In this document: piece after piece, positions 35,585-45,073 of the stretch
How positions within the stretch are numbered: position 1 is the stretch's first letter
Layout of the letters: each line of letters opens with the position of its first letter
Source: Oceanitalea sp047302425
Lineage (GTDB): Bacteria; Actinomycetota; Actinomycetes; Actinomycetales; Actinomycetaceae
Length of the DNA: 64,000 nt
Reading direction: 5' to 3'
Assembly (NCBI RefSeq): GCF_047302425.1
Contig: NZ_CP154855.1
Location: 3,348,001-3,412,000 of the forward strand
Notes under the pieces: model-generated
The model's input: the letters and a program-made list of their open reading frames with translations, nothing else
Told to the model about the DNA's origin: nothing
Database searches by the model: none
Program-made: the position numbers and the translations under genes

Positions 35585-36609
35585 CAGTCCTTGTTCCTGT
35601 TCTGCCGGGGGTCGAACGCGTCGCGCAGACCGTCGCCGATGAAGTTCACGCTCAGCGCGATGCCGAGGATGAAGATGCCGGGCCACCAGAACAGCCAGGG
35701 CCGCGAGGTGAAGGAGGCCTGGTACGTGCTGATGAGGACGCCGAGCGAGGTGTCCGGTGCGTCGACGCCGAAGCCGAGGAAGGACAGCGAGGTCTCGAGC
35801 AGGATGGCTGCCGCGATGGACAGCGTGGCCGAGACGATGATCGTCCCGAGCGTGTTCGGCAGGATGTGCTTGACGATGATGCGCCACGGCGAGGTGCCCA
35901 CGGCCCGGGCCGCCGCGACGAACTCGCGCTCGCGCAGGGACAGGACCTCACCGCGCACGAGACGCGCCAGGCCGGTCCATGTGACGATGCCGAGCATGAG
36001 GGCCAGCGTCCAGATCGAGCTGCTCATCTGGCCGAGGACGGCCGCGAGGACGAGCAGCGGGATGACGATGAGGAGGTCGGTGAGGCGCATGAGCACGGCC
36101 TCGACCCAGCCGCGGAAGTAGCCCGCGGCGGCGCCGATCGCGGTGCCGATGAGCGTCGAGACGATGCCGACGACGAAGGCGATGATCAGGGAGCGCTGGG
36201 TGCCGCGCATGACGAGCGCGAAGTAGTCCTTGCCGACGCTGTCCTGCCCGAAGGGCTGGTCCCCGATCTGGAAGGGCCACAGGCTCAGCGAGGGCCGCCC
36301 GCCGTCGACCACGGTGCCGGCGAGCGTGTAGTCGTGCTTCCACCAGCCCGGGATCGGCCCGAAGCCGATCGAGGTGTAGGCGAGCAGGGTGATGAACACG
36401 AGCACGCCGAGGGAGACCATCGCACCGCGGTGGCGCAGGAAGCGCCGCAGCACGAGCTGGCCCTGGGAGTAGGACTTGTCGGTCTTGCCCTCGAGGTCCT
36501 CCTCGACGGACAGCTGGTCGACGTTCTGCACGGAGCCGGGGTTGGCCCCCTGCATGCCGGGCTGCGGAACGATGTGCTCCGGCCGGTCGTTCTTCCTGAA
36601 CCTTCTCAT
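35584..36609 (-). CDS. oppC: Oligopeptide ABC permease (OppC)
   Basis: A 341-aa binding-protein-dependent permease. A cytoplasmic N-terminus of about 60 residues is followed by six helices; the EAA loop is FVAAARAVGTSPWRIIVKHI. GQDSVGKDYFALVMRGTQRS is the OppC-type motif before the membrane domain. GGAGG precedes the ATG. It follows oppB by 52 bp and is coupled to the fused ATPase downstream. Imports peptides with OppB. Confidence 0.92.
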   Translation of the reverse strand: MRRFRKNDRPEHIVPQPGMQGANPGSVQNVDQLSVEEDLEGKTDKSYSQGQLVLRRFLRHRGAMVSLGVLVFITLLAYTSIGFGPIPGWWKHDYTLAGTVVDGGRPSLSLWPFQIGDQPFGQDSVGKDYFALVMRGTQRSLIIAFVVGIVSTLIGTAIGAAAGYFRGWVEAVLMRLTDLLIVIPLLVLAAVLGQMSSSIWTLALMLGIVTWTGLARLVRGEVLSLREREFVAAARAVGTSPWRIIVKHILPNTLGTIIVSATLSIAAAILLETSLSFLGFGVDAPDTSLGVLISTYQASFTSRPWLFWWPGIFILGIALSVNFIGDGLRDAFDPRQNRNKD

Positions 36610-36661
36610 CGCTGCCTCCGGGTCGCGGGGCTGGTACGGGTGCCTGCGTCGTTCACTGCGC

Positions 36662-38185
36662 TCACCGCCGGATCCGGGGGTCGAGGAAGGCGTAGGCGAT
36701 GTCGGCCAGCATGTTCATCACAACGGCCGCGGTGCCGGTGACGAGGAAGAAGGCCATGACGGGTGCGGGGTCCACCTGAGCGAGGCCGGTGCGGAACAGC
36801 TCGCCCATGCCCTTCCACCCGAAGACCGTCTCGGTGAGCACGGCGCCGCCGATGAGGCCGGCGAAGTCGAAGGCGACGATCGTCGTGATCGGGATGAGCG
36901 CGTTGCGGAAGGCGTGCTTGGTGATGACCACGCGCTCGGACAGGCCCTTGGACCGGGCGGTGCGCACGTAGTCCTGCTCGAGGACCTCGAGCATCGACGA
37001 GCGCGTGTAGCGGCTGTAGCTGGCGACCGACACGAGGGTGAGGAGGACCGTCGGCAGGAGCAGCTGGGTGCCCTTGTCGAGGAACTCCTGCCAGAAGGTG
37101 CCGTCGTAGTTGGGGGTCTCGGCACCGATCGTCGAGATCGGACGGCCGTTGCGGACCGAGCCGAGGTAGCTCGCCCAGCTCGACAGCGCCTTGTCGACGA
37201 CGATGACGAGGCTCATGACGCTCGCGGTCGCGACCGACACCCAGATCGCCAGGCGCCGGGAGTACCCGCCCCACAGCGCGCCGCTGACGACGGCGACGAC
37301 GATGGCGACGGCGAAGAGGCCGAAGAGGATCCCCCAGCTGGGCTCGTTGAGCTGGCTGGAGAAGACGAAGTAGGAGACGATCCCGGCGCCCACCGTGGTG
37401 AGGGCGGCGTACAGGACGTTCTTGTTCCCCAGCCCCGAGGTGAGCATGACGATGAGGAGCGCCGCACCGAGGGAGGCGACGGCGACGACGCCGATGCCGA
37501 GCGCCGGCTGGCGGTACCAGTTGACGGCGTCGAAGTAGACCATCGCGGCGAAGACGAAGAGGAAGGTGCCGCCGCCGGTGAGGAGACGCCGCTTGGCGTT
37601 CCCGCCGAGCGCGCCGGCCAGGACGAGACCGAGCACGAGCGCGACGAGGGCGATCTGCCACAGCGTCATGTCCGGCTCGATGATCCAGTCGTTGAAGCGG
37701 ATCGCGCCGTACTCCTTGAGGAGCACCGCGGCCCAGAAGACCGGCAGGGAGTACATCATGAAGGCGAAGAAGGTCACGATGTAGTCGAAGCCCGAGTACT
37801 GGCGGATCGCGGTGAGGATGCCGACGGCGACGCCGATGACGATGGCGAGCAGCGTCGACAGGAGCACGAGCCGCAGCGTCGCGGCGGCCGCGCTGCCGAG
37901 GAGGTCGATGACCGGGATCCCCGCGCGGTTGAGTCCGAGGTCGCAGGATCCGACGGCGCACTTGCCCACGCCGGCGAGCCACGCGCCGTAGCGCTCGTAC
38001 CAGGGGTCGTCCAGCCGCATGTTCGTGATGCGCTGGGCGATGAGACTGTCACGGTTGGGGTCGTTCGACTCCCGAAGGTCCGCCAGCGGGTCCCCAGAGT
38101 TGATGGTGAGGACGAACATGAGGAGGGACCCACCGAGCAGGACGAGGGCAGATACGCCCAGCCTGCGCAGGATGAACTTGATCAC
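36662..38185 (-). CDS. oppB: Oligopeptide ABC permease (OppB) with an inserted membrane segment
   Basis: A 507-aa permease, about 170 residues longer than a usual OppB. The first helix and outer loop (1-100), helices up to about 160, and the EAA loop (about 398-428, VLEQDYVRTARSKGLSERVV) with the last helices are canonical. Residues about 160-340 form an extra block with five or more hydrophobic stretches, including VALVLGLVLAGALGG, VAVASLGAALLIVMLTSGLG and FAVAIVVAVVSGALWGG. The frame is intact and the composition matches the rest, so this is a real insertion rather than a frameshift. Works with OppC. Confidence 0.88.
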   Translation of the reverse strand: MIKFILRRLGVSALVLLGGSLLMFVLTINSGDPLADLRESNDPNRDSLIAQRITNMRLDDPWYERYGAWLAGVGKCAVGSCDLGLNRAGIPVIDLLGSAAAATLRLVLLSTLLAIVIGVAVGILTAIRQYSGFDYIVTFFAFMMYSLPVFWAAVLLKEYGAIRFNDWIIEPDMTLWQIALVALVLGLVLAGALGGNAKRRLLTGGGTFLFVFAAMVYFDAVNWYRQPALGIGVVAVASLGAALLIVMLTSGLGNKNVLYAALTTVGAGIVSYFVFSSQLNEPSWGILFGLFAVAIVVAVVSGALWGGYSRRLAIWVSVATASVMSLVIVVDKALSSWASYLGSVRNGRPISTIGAETPNYDGTFWQEFLDKGTQLLLPTVLLTLVSVASYSRYTRSSMLEVLEQDYVRTARSKGLSERVVITKHAFRNALIPITTIVAFDFAGLIGGAVLTETVFGWKGMGELFRTGLAQVDPAPVMAFFLVTGTAAVVMNMLADIAYAFLDPRIRR

Positions 38186-38288
38186 GAGCTTGCCCTTCGG
38201 GTCTTCCGGGTGAGCCCGGTCAGCCTAGCCGCGTCCTTGTGGGACGGGCCGGCGCCGAGAATTCACGTCAAGGCACCGTACACGCGCG

Positions 38289-38328
38289 CCGGTGGGGCAG
38301 GAGGGGGACTCCCCTCCTGCCCCACCGG
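38289..38328 (-). terminator. 18-bp perfect hairpin between the binding-protein gene and oppB
   Basis: Bases 38289-38306 pair with 38311-38328 around a GACT loop with no mismatch. It lies downstream of the substrate-binding-protein stop (38379) and before oppB (38185). Such hairpins commonly limit transcription of permease genes while stabilising the abundant binding-protein mRNA. A weaker 8-bp stem (38346-38353 / 38362-38369) adjoins. Confidence 0.8.
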
Positions 38329-38378
38329 CACTCGGTGCGTGTATCAGGTGATCGGAGTGCTGATCACCTCAGGTGAGG

Positions 38379-40208
38379 TCACTCCGCGAGCAGCCACTGC
38401 TCGGCGTTCCACGCGACCTGGTTCTGCGTCGCCGTGTGGCGGACGTTCTCCATGCCGGCGGTGTGCGCGACCACGCCCGGGTGGGCGAAGACCGGGATGC
38501 CGTACAGCGTGTCCCACAGCTCCTGCTCGATGATCTTCGTCTGCTCGAGGTGGACCTCCTCGTCGAGCGACGCGGCGAGGGTCGTCCAGGCCTCGTCGAC
38601 CGTCTCGTTGGAGTAGCCGCCGTAGTTCTGCGGCGCGTCGGTCGAGTAGATGTTCTGGCCCGAGGCGATCTGGCCGGAGCCGGCCCAGGCGAAGAGCGCG
38701 ACCTCGTAGTCACCGGCGGGCAGCGCGTTGGAGAAGAAGTCGGCGGAGCCGGCGTCGGTGACGTTGAAGCCAACCTGGTCGCAGCTCGACTTGATGAGCT
38801 CGATCTGGGCCTGGCGGCGCGGGTTGGGCGCCGAGTAGCCGATACGGACGTCGATCGGCGTGGCGATGCCGGACTCCGCGATGAGGCTCTCGGCCTCCTC
38901 GAGGTTGACCTCGTCGAAGCGGCCGTCGTAGGCGGCCTCGACGACCTCGTCGTAGTTCTCCTGGAAGGGGAAGACCTCACGGGCGTTCATGATCTCGGCC
39001 TCGGCGTCGATCGGCTTGATGAGGTTGTCGACGATCTGCTGGCGCGGCACGCAGTAGGCGAAGGCCTCGCGCAGCGCCAGGCCGCCCTCCTCGTCGGAGA
39101 ACACGCCGTTGTTGAAGTTGAAGTCCAGGTGCTCCCAGGTGAGGGTCGAGCCGGTCTGGATCTCGATGAGGTCACCCATGGCCTCGAGCTGCGGCAGGGT
39201 GTCCTGCGTGGCCTGCGGCTCGATGATGTTGAGGTCACCGTTCTCCAGCGCCTGGTTGTGGCCGGAGGCGTCGAGGAAGCGGAAGGTGATGTTCTCGGTG
39301 GCGGCGGGGGTGCCCCAGTAGTTGGGGTTGGCCTCGAGCGTGATGGACTGGCCGGCGGTCCAGCCGCCCTCCATGAGCTGGTAGCGGTTGCCGGACGGGG
39401 CGATCTCCGGGGCGGGGACCTCACCGGGGCTGGAGAGCCAGCCCTCGTTCCAGAACTCCGCGGCCCGGGTCACCGTCTCGACGTCCTCGTCGAGGATGGC
39501 CTGGACCAGCTCCTCCTCGGTGATGCCGATCTGCTCGGCGGCGACGTGCGCCGGGAGGATGTAGGCACCGGTGACCAGGCGCCAGTCCGGGTACTGCTCG
39601 ACGTAGTCGACCGTGAAGGTCTTGGCGTCCCAGCTGTCGGCCTTCGGGCCCTCGGGCACGTTGGTCTGGGTGTAGTCGATGCCGGAGACGTGGTTGAAGA
39701 CGGGGCTCTCGGGGTCCGGGGACAGCCATGCCGGGTTCTGCGCGACCCACTCGAAGAGGAGGTCGGCGTAGTCGATGGCGTTGCCGTCGGACCACACGGC
39801 GTCGTCGGCGATCGTGTACTCGAGGGAGAGGGGCTCCTCCGAGACGATCTCGACGGTGCCGAACTCCGGGTTCTCGTAGATCGTGCCGTCGGTGCCGAAG
39901 TAGAAGAAGCCCTCGGGACGGACGCGGTCCATGATGACGTTGTTGTACGTGCTGTACGTGTCCGCCGTCAGGGTGTTGTAGCCGGTGAACTCGTCCTGGC
40001 CGGTCGAGTAGAAGATGTCTCCCTCGACGGTCTGGATGTCGCCGAGGTCTTCCTTGTCGGTGCCCTCGTAGGAGCCCTCCGAGCCGCCGCCGCCCGCGGT
40101 GGTCTGGTCGTCACTGCTCGAGTCGTCGGGCGAGCTGGTGCACGCCGCGAGGACGAGTGAGCCTGCCGCCAGGACCGCAGCGGCCTGTGCCGTACGCCTG
40201 ATCTTCAA
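38379..40208 (-). CDS. oppA: Oligopeptide-binding lipoprotein of the Opp importer
   Basis: A 609-aa extracellular binding lipoprotein (family 5). It starts at a TTG (40208), because AGGAGG lies 5 nt upstream and the signal peptide begins directly (KIRRTAQAAAVLAAG). Lipobox L-A-A-C23. The mature part has the family block after the linker, AFAYCVPRQQIVDNLIKPI. The next genes are oppB, oppC and the fused ATPase, so it delivers peptides or other cargo to that importer. The ligand is not defined. Confidence 0.9.
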   Translation of the reverse strand: MKIRRTAQAAAVLAAGSLVLAACTSSPDDSSSDDQTTAGGGGSEGSYEGTDKEDLGDIQTVEGDIFYSTGQDEFTGYNTLTADTYSTYNNVIMDRVRPEGFFYFGTDGTIYENPEFGTVEIVSEEPLSLEYTIADDAVWSDGNAIDYADLLFEWVAQNPAWLSPDPESPVFNHVSGIDYTQTNVPEGPKADSWDAKTFTVDYVEQYPDWRLVTGAYILPAHVAAEQIGITEEELVQAILDEDVETVTRAAEFWNEGWLSSPGEVPAPEIAPSGNRYQLMEGGWTAGQSITLEANPNYWGTPAATENITFRFLDASGHNQALENGDLNIIEPQATQDTLPQLEAMGDLIEIQTGSTLTWEHLDFNFNNGVFSDEEGGLALREAFAYCVPRQQIVDNLIKPIDAEAEIMNAREVFPFQENYDEVVEAAYDGRFDEVNLEEAESLIAESGIATPIDVRIGYSAPNPRRQAQIELIKSSCDQVGFNVTDAGSADFFSNALPAGDYEVALFAWAGSGQIASGQNIYSTDAPQNYGGYSNETVDEAWTTLAASLDEEVHLEQTKIIEQELWDTLYGIPVFAHPGVVAHTAGMENVRHTATQNQVAWNAEQWLLAE

Positions 40209-40397
40209 TGTTCCTCCTGGATGCTGGGACGTCACTGCGGCTACGCCGGGGGGTACCCGGGATGGTGTGCCGCGGTGCACGCCGAGGTGCCGTCACGGTA
40301 CACACGCCGCCAGCCCCGTTACGACAGGCGAAACAAGCCGGCAACCGATTCGTTATGGACTTGAGACAGGATGTGGTGAACATCTCACCATGTGGAC

Positions 40398-43300
40398 TCA
40401 GGCGCCGGCGGGAAGGTGTCCGAAGCGGTGGAGCGTGCGGGAGACGGCCTGCTCGCGGGTGACGGAGAGCAGCTCGCGGCGGCCGGTGGCGAGCACCGGA
40501 CCGGCAAGGACCGTGACCTGCGGGGACCACAGGGCGTCGAGCAGCGCACCGGCCTCCGGGCCGACGACGCGCACCCGCTCGATGCCCTCCTCGCGGACCC
40601 GCGCGAGGAACTGCGCATCGGTCTCCGCCCGGGTGACGTGGCTGCCCAGACGACGGAGCCCGGCGTGCGTCTGCGGTCCGCGCAGCCCGCGGAGGGCCGC
40701 ACTCGTCACCGGGTCGAGGCTGACGCGCACGTCCGCGCCCGCCGCCTCGCCGGCCAGCAGCACCCGCAGCAGCTCCACCGGCGCCGCGCCCGGCACGGTT
40801 CGGACGGTGAGCGGCACGGGGCGGTAGCGGAAGGCGTTGGACTCGGCGCGCAGACCGGTGTGGTCCTGCGGCTGGCCGATCTCCGCCTCCCAGGCCGCGG
40901 CGTCCGACTCCGCCGCCCGCTCGAGCCAGGTGCGCTCGGCGTCGTCGGGCACGAGCGCGGCGTAGTCCGCGAGCGCCGCGCGGACCGCGGCGCCGGGCTG
41001 CGCCGTCCGCTCCGGCAGGCCGTCCATCGCCCACTCGCCGAGCTGGGCGACGTAGTTCGGGCCGCCCGCCTTGGCACCCGGGCCGACGGCCGAGGACTTC
41101 CAGCCGCCGAAGGACTGGCGCTGCACGATCGCCCCGGTGATGTGGCGGTTGACGTAGGCGTTGCCCACCTCGACCCGCTCGAGCCAGTGGTCGATCTCCT
41201 CCTCGTCCAGGGAGTGCAGCCCGCCGGTGAGCCCGTAGGCGGTGGCGTTCTGCAGCTCGATGGCCTCGTCGAGGGTCTCGGCGCGCATGATGCCGAGGAC
41301 GGGGCCGAAGACCTCGGTGAGGTGGAAGAAGGAGCCGGGCGCGACGCCGTCCTTGAGGCCGGGCGACCACAGCCGCCCGCTGGCGTCGAGCCGGCGCGGC
41401 TCCACGAGCCACCGCTCCCCCGGCTCCAAGGTGGTGAGCGCCCGGCGCAGCTTGCCGGTCGGGGGCTCGATGACCGGCCCCATCGTCGCCGCGAGGCCCG
41501 TGGGCCAGCCGACCCGCAGCGAGCGGACGGCGTCGACGAGCTGGCGCAGCAGCCGCTCAGAGCGTCCCGCGGAGCCGACGAGGATGGCGATCGATGCCGC
41601 CGAGCACTTCTGACCCGAGTGCCCGAAGGCGCTCTTGACGAGGTCGGCGACGGCGAGGTCGTAGTCGGCGGCCGGCGTGATGACCAGGGCGTTCTTGCCC
41701 GACGTCTCACCCAGTACCCGCGGCCCCTCGGGCCGCCCGGTGCGCCAGGAGGTGAAGAGCTCGGCGGTCTCGGCGGCGCCGGTGAGGACGACGGCGTCCA
41801 CGCCGTCGTGGTCGACGAGGGACTGGCCCACCTCGTTCTCCTCGGCGCGGACCACCTGGACGACGTCGTCGGGGATCCCGGCGGCGCGGAGCGCGGCGAC
41901 GGCCGTCTCGGTGCAGCCGGGGACGGCGGGGGCCGGCTTGATGACGACGGCGCTGCCCGCGGCGAGGGCGGCGAGGACGCCGCCGATCGGGATGGCGACC
42001 GGGAAGTTCCACGGCGGCGTGACGAGCGTGAGGACGTGCGGGGTGAAGCGCGCGCCGTCGGTGTAGAGGGAAGCGCCCGGCTCGAGTTCGAGGGCCCGGT
42101 CGGCGTAGTAGCGGGCGAAGTCGACGGCCTCGGAGACCTCGGGGTCGGCCTGCTCGATCGTCTTGCCGCCCTCGGCGACCATGAGCGTGATGAGCTCGCC
42201 GCGGCGGGCCTCGAGCTCGTCGGCGGCGCGGCGCAGGAGCGCGGCACGCTCCGTGGCGGGGCGCGCGGACCAGCCCGGCTGGGCGGCGCGGCCGCGGGCG
42301 ACGACGTCGTCCACCTGCGCCGTCGTGCTCAGCACCGGGGAGGTGAGCGGGGCGGGGGTGGCGCGCACCCGCTCGCGTGCCCAGGCGCGGACCTCGGGCA
42401 GGGCCGGGTCGGCGTCGGTCGTGTTGTCGAAGGAGCTGCCGGCCGGCTGCCGCTCCCCGGTGCGGCGACGCTCGGCGGAGACGGTGGCCATCTCCGCGAC
42501 GGAGGCCCGGAAGCGGGCTTCCTGGTCGGCCATCGACGCCTCGCCCGCGCCGTCGTCGAAGAGGGCGCGGAGGAAGTTCTGCGGCTGCGCGTTCTCCTCC
42601 AGGCGGCGCACGAGGTAGGAGACGGCGACGTCGAAGTCCTCGGGGGCGACGACGGGGGTGTAGAGGAGGACGGTGCCGACCGCCGCCTTGACCGCGCGGG
42701 CCTGGGCGGGGGCCATGCCCTGGAGCATCTCGACGTCGAGCATCGCGGTGACGCCGCGGCGCTCGGCGAGCAGGTGGGCGAGGGCGACGTCGTAGAGGTT
42801 GTGGGAGGCCACGCCCAGGCGCAGGGCGCCGGCCAGCTCGGGGCGCAGGGCCCGCTCGACGAGGCGCAAGTAGTTGGCGTCGACGTCGGCCTTGGTGGCG
42901 TAGGGGGCCTGCTCCCAGCCGTGGACCTCGGCCTCGACGCGCTCCATCGACAGGTTGGCGCCCTTGACGAGGCGCACCTTGATGCCGGCCTTCCCGGCGG
43001 CGGCGCGCTCCTGGGCGAAGGTGACGAGCCGCTCGAGGGCGGCGACGGAGTCGGGCAGGTAGGCCTGGAGGACGATGCCGGCCTCGAGGTCGGCGAACTC
43101 CGGCTCGGACAGCAGCCGGGTGAAGACCTCGAGGGTGAGGTCGAGGTCGCGGTACTCCTCCATGTCGAGGTTGACGAAGGCGTGCGGGCTGCGGGCCGCG
43201 GCGGTGCGGTACAGCGGGCGCAGGCGCTCGAGGACGCGGTCGACGGTGCCGGCGGTGTCCCAGGTGGAGATCTGGGAGACGAGGGAGGAGACCTTGATGG

Positions 43301-43865
43301 AGACGTAGTCGACGTCGTCGCGCTCGAGGAGCTTGCGGGTGCGCTCGGTGCGGGCGCGGGCCTCGTCCTCCCCGAGGACGGCCTCGCCGAGGAGGTTGAT
43401 GTTGAGCCGGAAGCCCTCGCTGCGGGCGCGGGCGAGGTGCTCGGCGAGCGCGGGGTCGTGGGCGTCGACGACGAGGTGGCCGACGATCTGGCGCAGCCGG
43501 CGGCGGGCGAGCGGGACGACGAGGCGCGGGGCGAGCGGCGCGACGAGCGCCCCGGCACCCAGGAGCGTGCGGTCGATCGGGCCGAGGAAGCCGGCGGCGC
43601 CGGCGGAGATGCGGGACAGCTCGCGGGCGGCGACCTCCTCGTCCTCCGGACGGGCGACGCGGTCGACGAAGTGGATCGCGAGGTCCAGGCCCTCCGGGTC
43701 GCTGACGAGGGAGGCGAGCTGGGTGGAGGCGGCCCGCTCCTGGCGGGTCTGGCCCTCCTCGGTGGCCGCGAGCCACGCCTCGGCCAGGGCGACGGCGTCC
43801 TCCACGAGGTCGGCGACGTCGGGCGGGGTGGTCCGCCGCTCGTTGGTGGGGGTCGCGGTCGTCAT
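40398..43865 (-). CDS. putA: Bifunctional proline dehydrogenase / P5C dehydrogenase
   Basis: A 1155-aa PutA-type enzyme. The N-terminal half is a proline dehydrogenase barrel (about 80-470; FAD-site pieces FRLNINLLGEAVLGEDEAR, KVRLVKGANLSMERVEAEV, ASHNLYDVALAHLLAER). The second half is a P5C aldehyde dehydrogenase (about 530-1010) with TPPWNFPVAIPIGGVLAA, ETSGKNALVITPAAD and GHSGQKCSAASIAILVG, whose Cys is catalytic. Together they turn proline into glutamate via a channelled intermediate. No N-terminal ribbon-helix-helix domain is present, so it is not self-regulating. AGGAGG precedes the ATG. Confidence 0.94.
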   Translation of the reverse strand: MTTATPTNERRTTPPDVADLVEDAVALAEAWLAATEEGQTRQERAASTQLASLVSDPEGLDLAIHFVDRVARPEDEEVAARELSRISAGAAGFLGPIDRTLLGAGALVAPLAPRLVVPLARRRLRQIVGHLVVDAHDPALAEHLARARSEGFRLNINLLGEAVLGEDEARARTERTRKLLERDDVDYVSIKVSSLVSQISTWDTAGTVDRVLERLRPLYRTAAARSPHAFVNLDMEEYRDLDLTLEVFTRLLSEPEFADLEAGIVLQAYLPDSVAALERLVTFAQERAAAGKAGIKVRLVKGANLSMERVEAEVHGWEQAPYATKADVDANYLRLVERALRPELAGALRLGVASHNLYDVALAHLLAERRGVTAMLDVEMLQGMAPAQARAVKAAVGTVLLYTPVVAPEDFDVAVSYLVRRLEENAQPQNFLRALFDDGAGEASMADQEARFRASVAEMATVSAERRRTGERQPAGSSFDNTTDADPALPEVRAWARERVRATPAPLTSPVLSTTAQVDDVVARGRAAQPGWSARPATERAALLRRAADELEARRGELITLMVAEGGKTIEQADPEVSEAVDFARYYADRALELEPGASLYTDGARFTPHVLTLVTPPWNFPVAIPIGGVLAALAAGSAVVIKPAPAVPGCTETAVAALRAAGIPDDVVQVVRAEENEVGQSLVDHDGVDAVVLTGAAETAELFTSWRTGRPEGPRVLGETSGKNALVITPAADYDLAVADLVKSAFGHSGQKCSAASIAILVGSAGRSERLLRQLVDAVRSLRVGWPTGLAATMGPVIEPPTGKLRRALTTLEPGERWLVEPRRLDASGRLWSPGLKDGVAPGSFFHLTEVFGPVLGIMRAETLDEAIELQNATAYGLTGGLHSLDEEEIDHWLERVEVGNAYVNRHITGAIVQRQSFGGWKSSAVGPGAKAGGPNYVAQLGEWAMDGLPERTAQPGAAVRAALADYAALVPDDAERTWLERAAESDAAAWEAEIGQPQDHTGLRAESNAFRYRPVPLTVRTVPGAAPVELLRVLLAGEAAGADVRVSLDPVTSAALRGLRGPQTHAGLRRLGSHVTRAETDAQFLARVREEGIERVRVVGPEAGALLDALWSPQVTVLAGPVLATGRRELLSVTREQAVSRTLHRFGHLPAGA

Positions 43866-44069
43866 GACGCCTCCTCGGGGATCGCCCGGAACGGGAGCAG
43901 GTATGCCCCCAGGTTCCCATGCCCGCAACGGCCGGGGGCACCGGGCGCGGAGGGAGAGTGACGCGCGCAACTCGGAGGCGCGCGCATTCGCCGATATCAG
44001 GCGGCCGCGACCGCTAGCGTCCGACTCACGGGGGCCACGGACGGTCCACATCGCTCTCAGGAGGAGAAC

Positions 44070-45029
44070 GTGAAGCGAAAGATCATGACGGCAGTCGTCG
44101 CCTGCGCCATCGCGGCGGTCCCGGTGCTCGGCGCCACGAGCGCGTCCGCCAAGGGGGACGAGGTCGGCGGCCGGGGCGCCGACTACTTCCTCAACGACCG
44201 GTGGACGGGTGACGCCAACCGGGTGCTCACGTACGGCCGGGTCGACGACCGCGTCTACGTCGGCGACTGGGACGGCAACGGGAGCGACACCCTCGCGGTC
44301 CGGCGCGGCGCCACCTACCACTACACCAACAGCCTCACGGGAGGATCCGCCTCCGCCGTCGTCACCTACGGCCGCCCGGGTGACACCGTGCTCATGGGCG
44401 ACTGGGACGGCGACGGACGCGACACCCCCGCCGTGCGCCGCGGCAGCGCCTACCACGTCAAGAACAGCCTCGGCAGCGGCCCCGCGGACAAGGTCGTCGT
44501 CTACGGACGCCCCGGGGACACCGTCCTCGTCGGCGACTGGGACGGGGACGGCCGGGACAGCCTCGGGGTGCGGCGGGGCAACACCTACTTCTTCCGCAAC
44601 AGCCTCTCGAGCGGCCCCGCGGACCGGACCGTCGCCTACGGGCGCCCCTCCGACGCCGTCTTCATCGGCGACTGGGACGGCGACGGCGCCGACACGCCCG
44701 CGGTGCGGCGTGGCAGCACCTACTTCATCGCCAACGACTTCTCGGGCGGGGCAGCCGACCGCGTGCTCACCTACGGACGTCCGGCCGACACCACGCTTGT
44801 CGGTGACTGGAACGGCGACGGGACCGACACGCTCGGGGTACGCCGCCCGCCGAAGCCGGCACCCGCTCCCGCGCCGGCGCCCGCGCCCGGGCCGTGGCGT
44901 GACCTCGACTGCAAGGACTTCCCGAGCCAGGCGGCGGCGCAGGCCGCGCTCATGTCCACGTGGCCCGCGGACCCGCACGGCCTCGACGGCAACAACGACG
45001 GCCGGGCCTGCACGAGCTACCGGTACTGA
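44070..45029 (+). CDS. Secreted protein with five 45-aa repeats and an excalibur domain
   Basis: A 319-aa exported protein with a GTG start and AGGAGGAGAAC immediately upstream. A Sec signal peptide covers residues 1-27 (cleavage after SASA). The body is five repeats with a period of exactly 45 residues: GDWDGNG, GDWDGDG, GDWDGDG, GDWDGDG and GDWNGDG begin at 65, 110, 155, 200 and 245, each followed by D and VRRG. This acidic turn suggests calcium binding as in FG-GAP propellers. A Pro/Ala linker (260-275) precedes an excalibur domain (DLDCKDF... DGNNDGRAC), a small calcium-binding motif. Five blades suggest a partial propeller. Probably surface located. Confidence 0.85.
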   Translation: MKRKIMTAVVACAIAAVPVLGATSASAKGDEVGGRGADYFLNDRWTGDANRVLTYGRVDDRVYVGDWDGNGSDTLAVRRGATYHYTNSLTGGSASAVVTYGRPGDTVLMGDWDGDGRDTPAVRRGSAYHVKNSLGSGPADKVVVYGRPGDTVLVGDWDGDGRDSLGVRRGNTYFFRNSLSSGPADRTVAYGRPSDAVFIGDWDGDGADTPAVRRGSTYFIANDFSGGAADRVLTYGRPADTTLVGDWNGDGTDTLGVRRPPKPAPAPAPAPAPGPWRDLDCKDFPSQAAAQAALMSTWPADPHGLDGNNDGRACTSYRY

Positions 45030-45034
45030 CGCGG

Positions 45035-45071
45035 CACAGGTGGGGCACCTCCGGGAGGTGCCCCACCTGTG
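45035..45071. terminator. Bidirectional terminator hairpin
   Basis: Bases 45035-45052 and 45054-45071 are exact reverse complements (CACAGGTGGGGCACCTCC arm). The hairpin lies between the convergent genes ending at 45029 and 45074. Confidence 0.85.
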
Positions 45072-45073
45072 TC

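Noticed and set aside
40392..43961. 1189-codon open frame on the plus strand
   Set aside because: It is the complement of putA, which has clear catalytic motifs.
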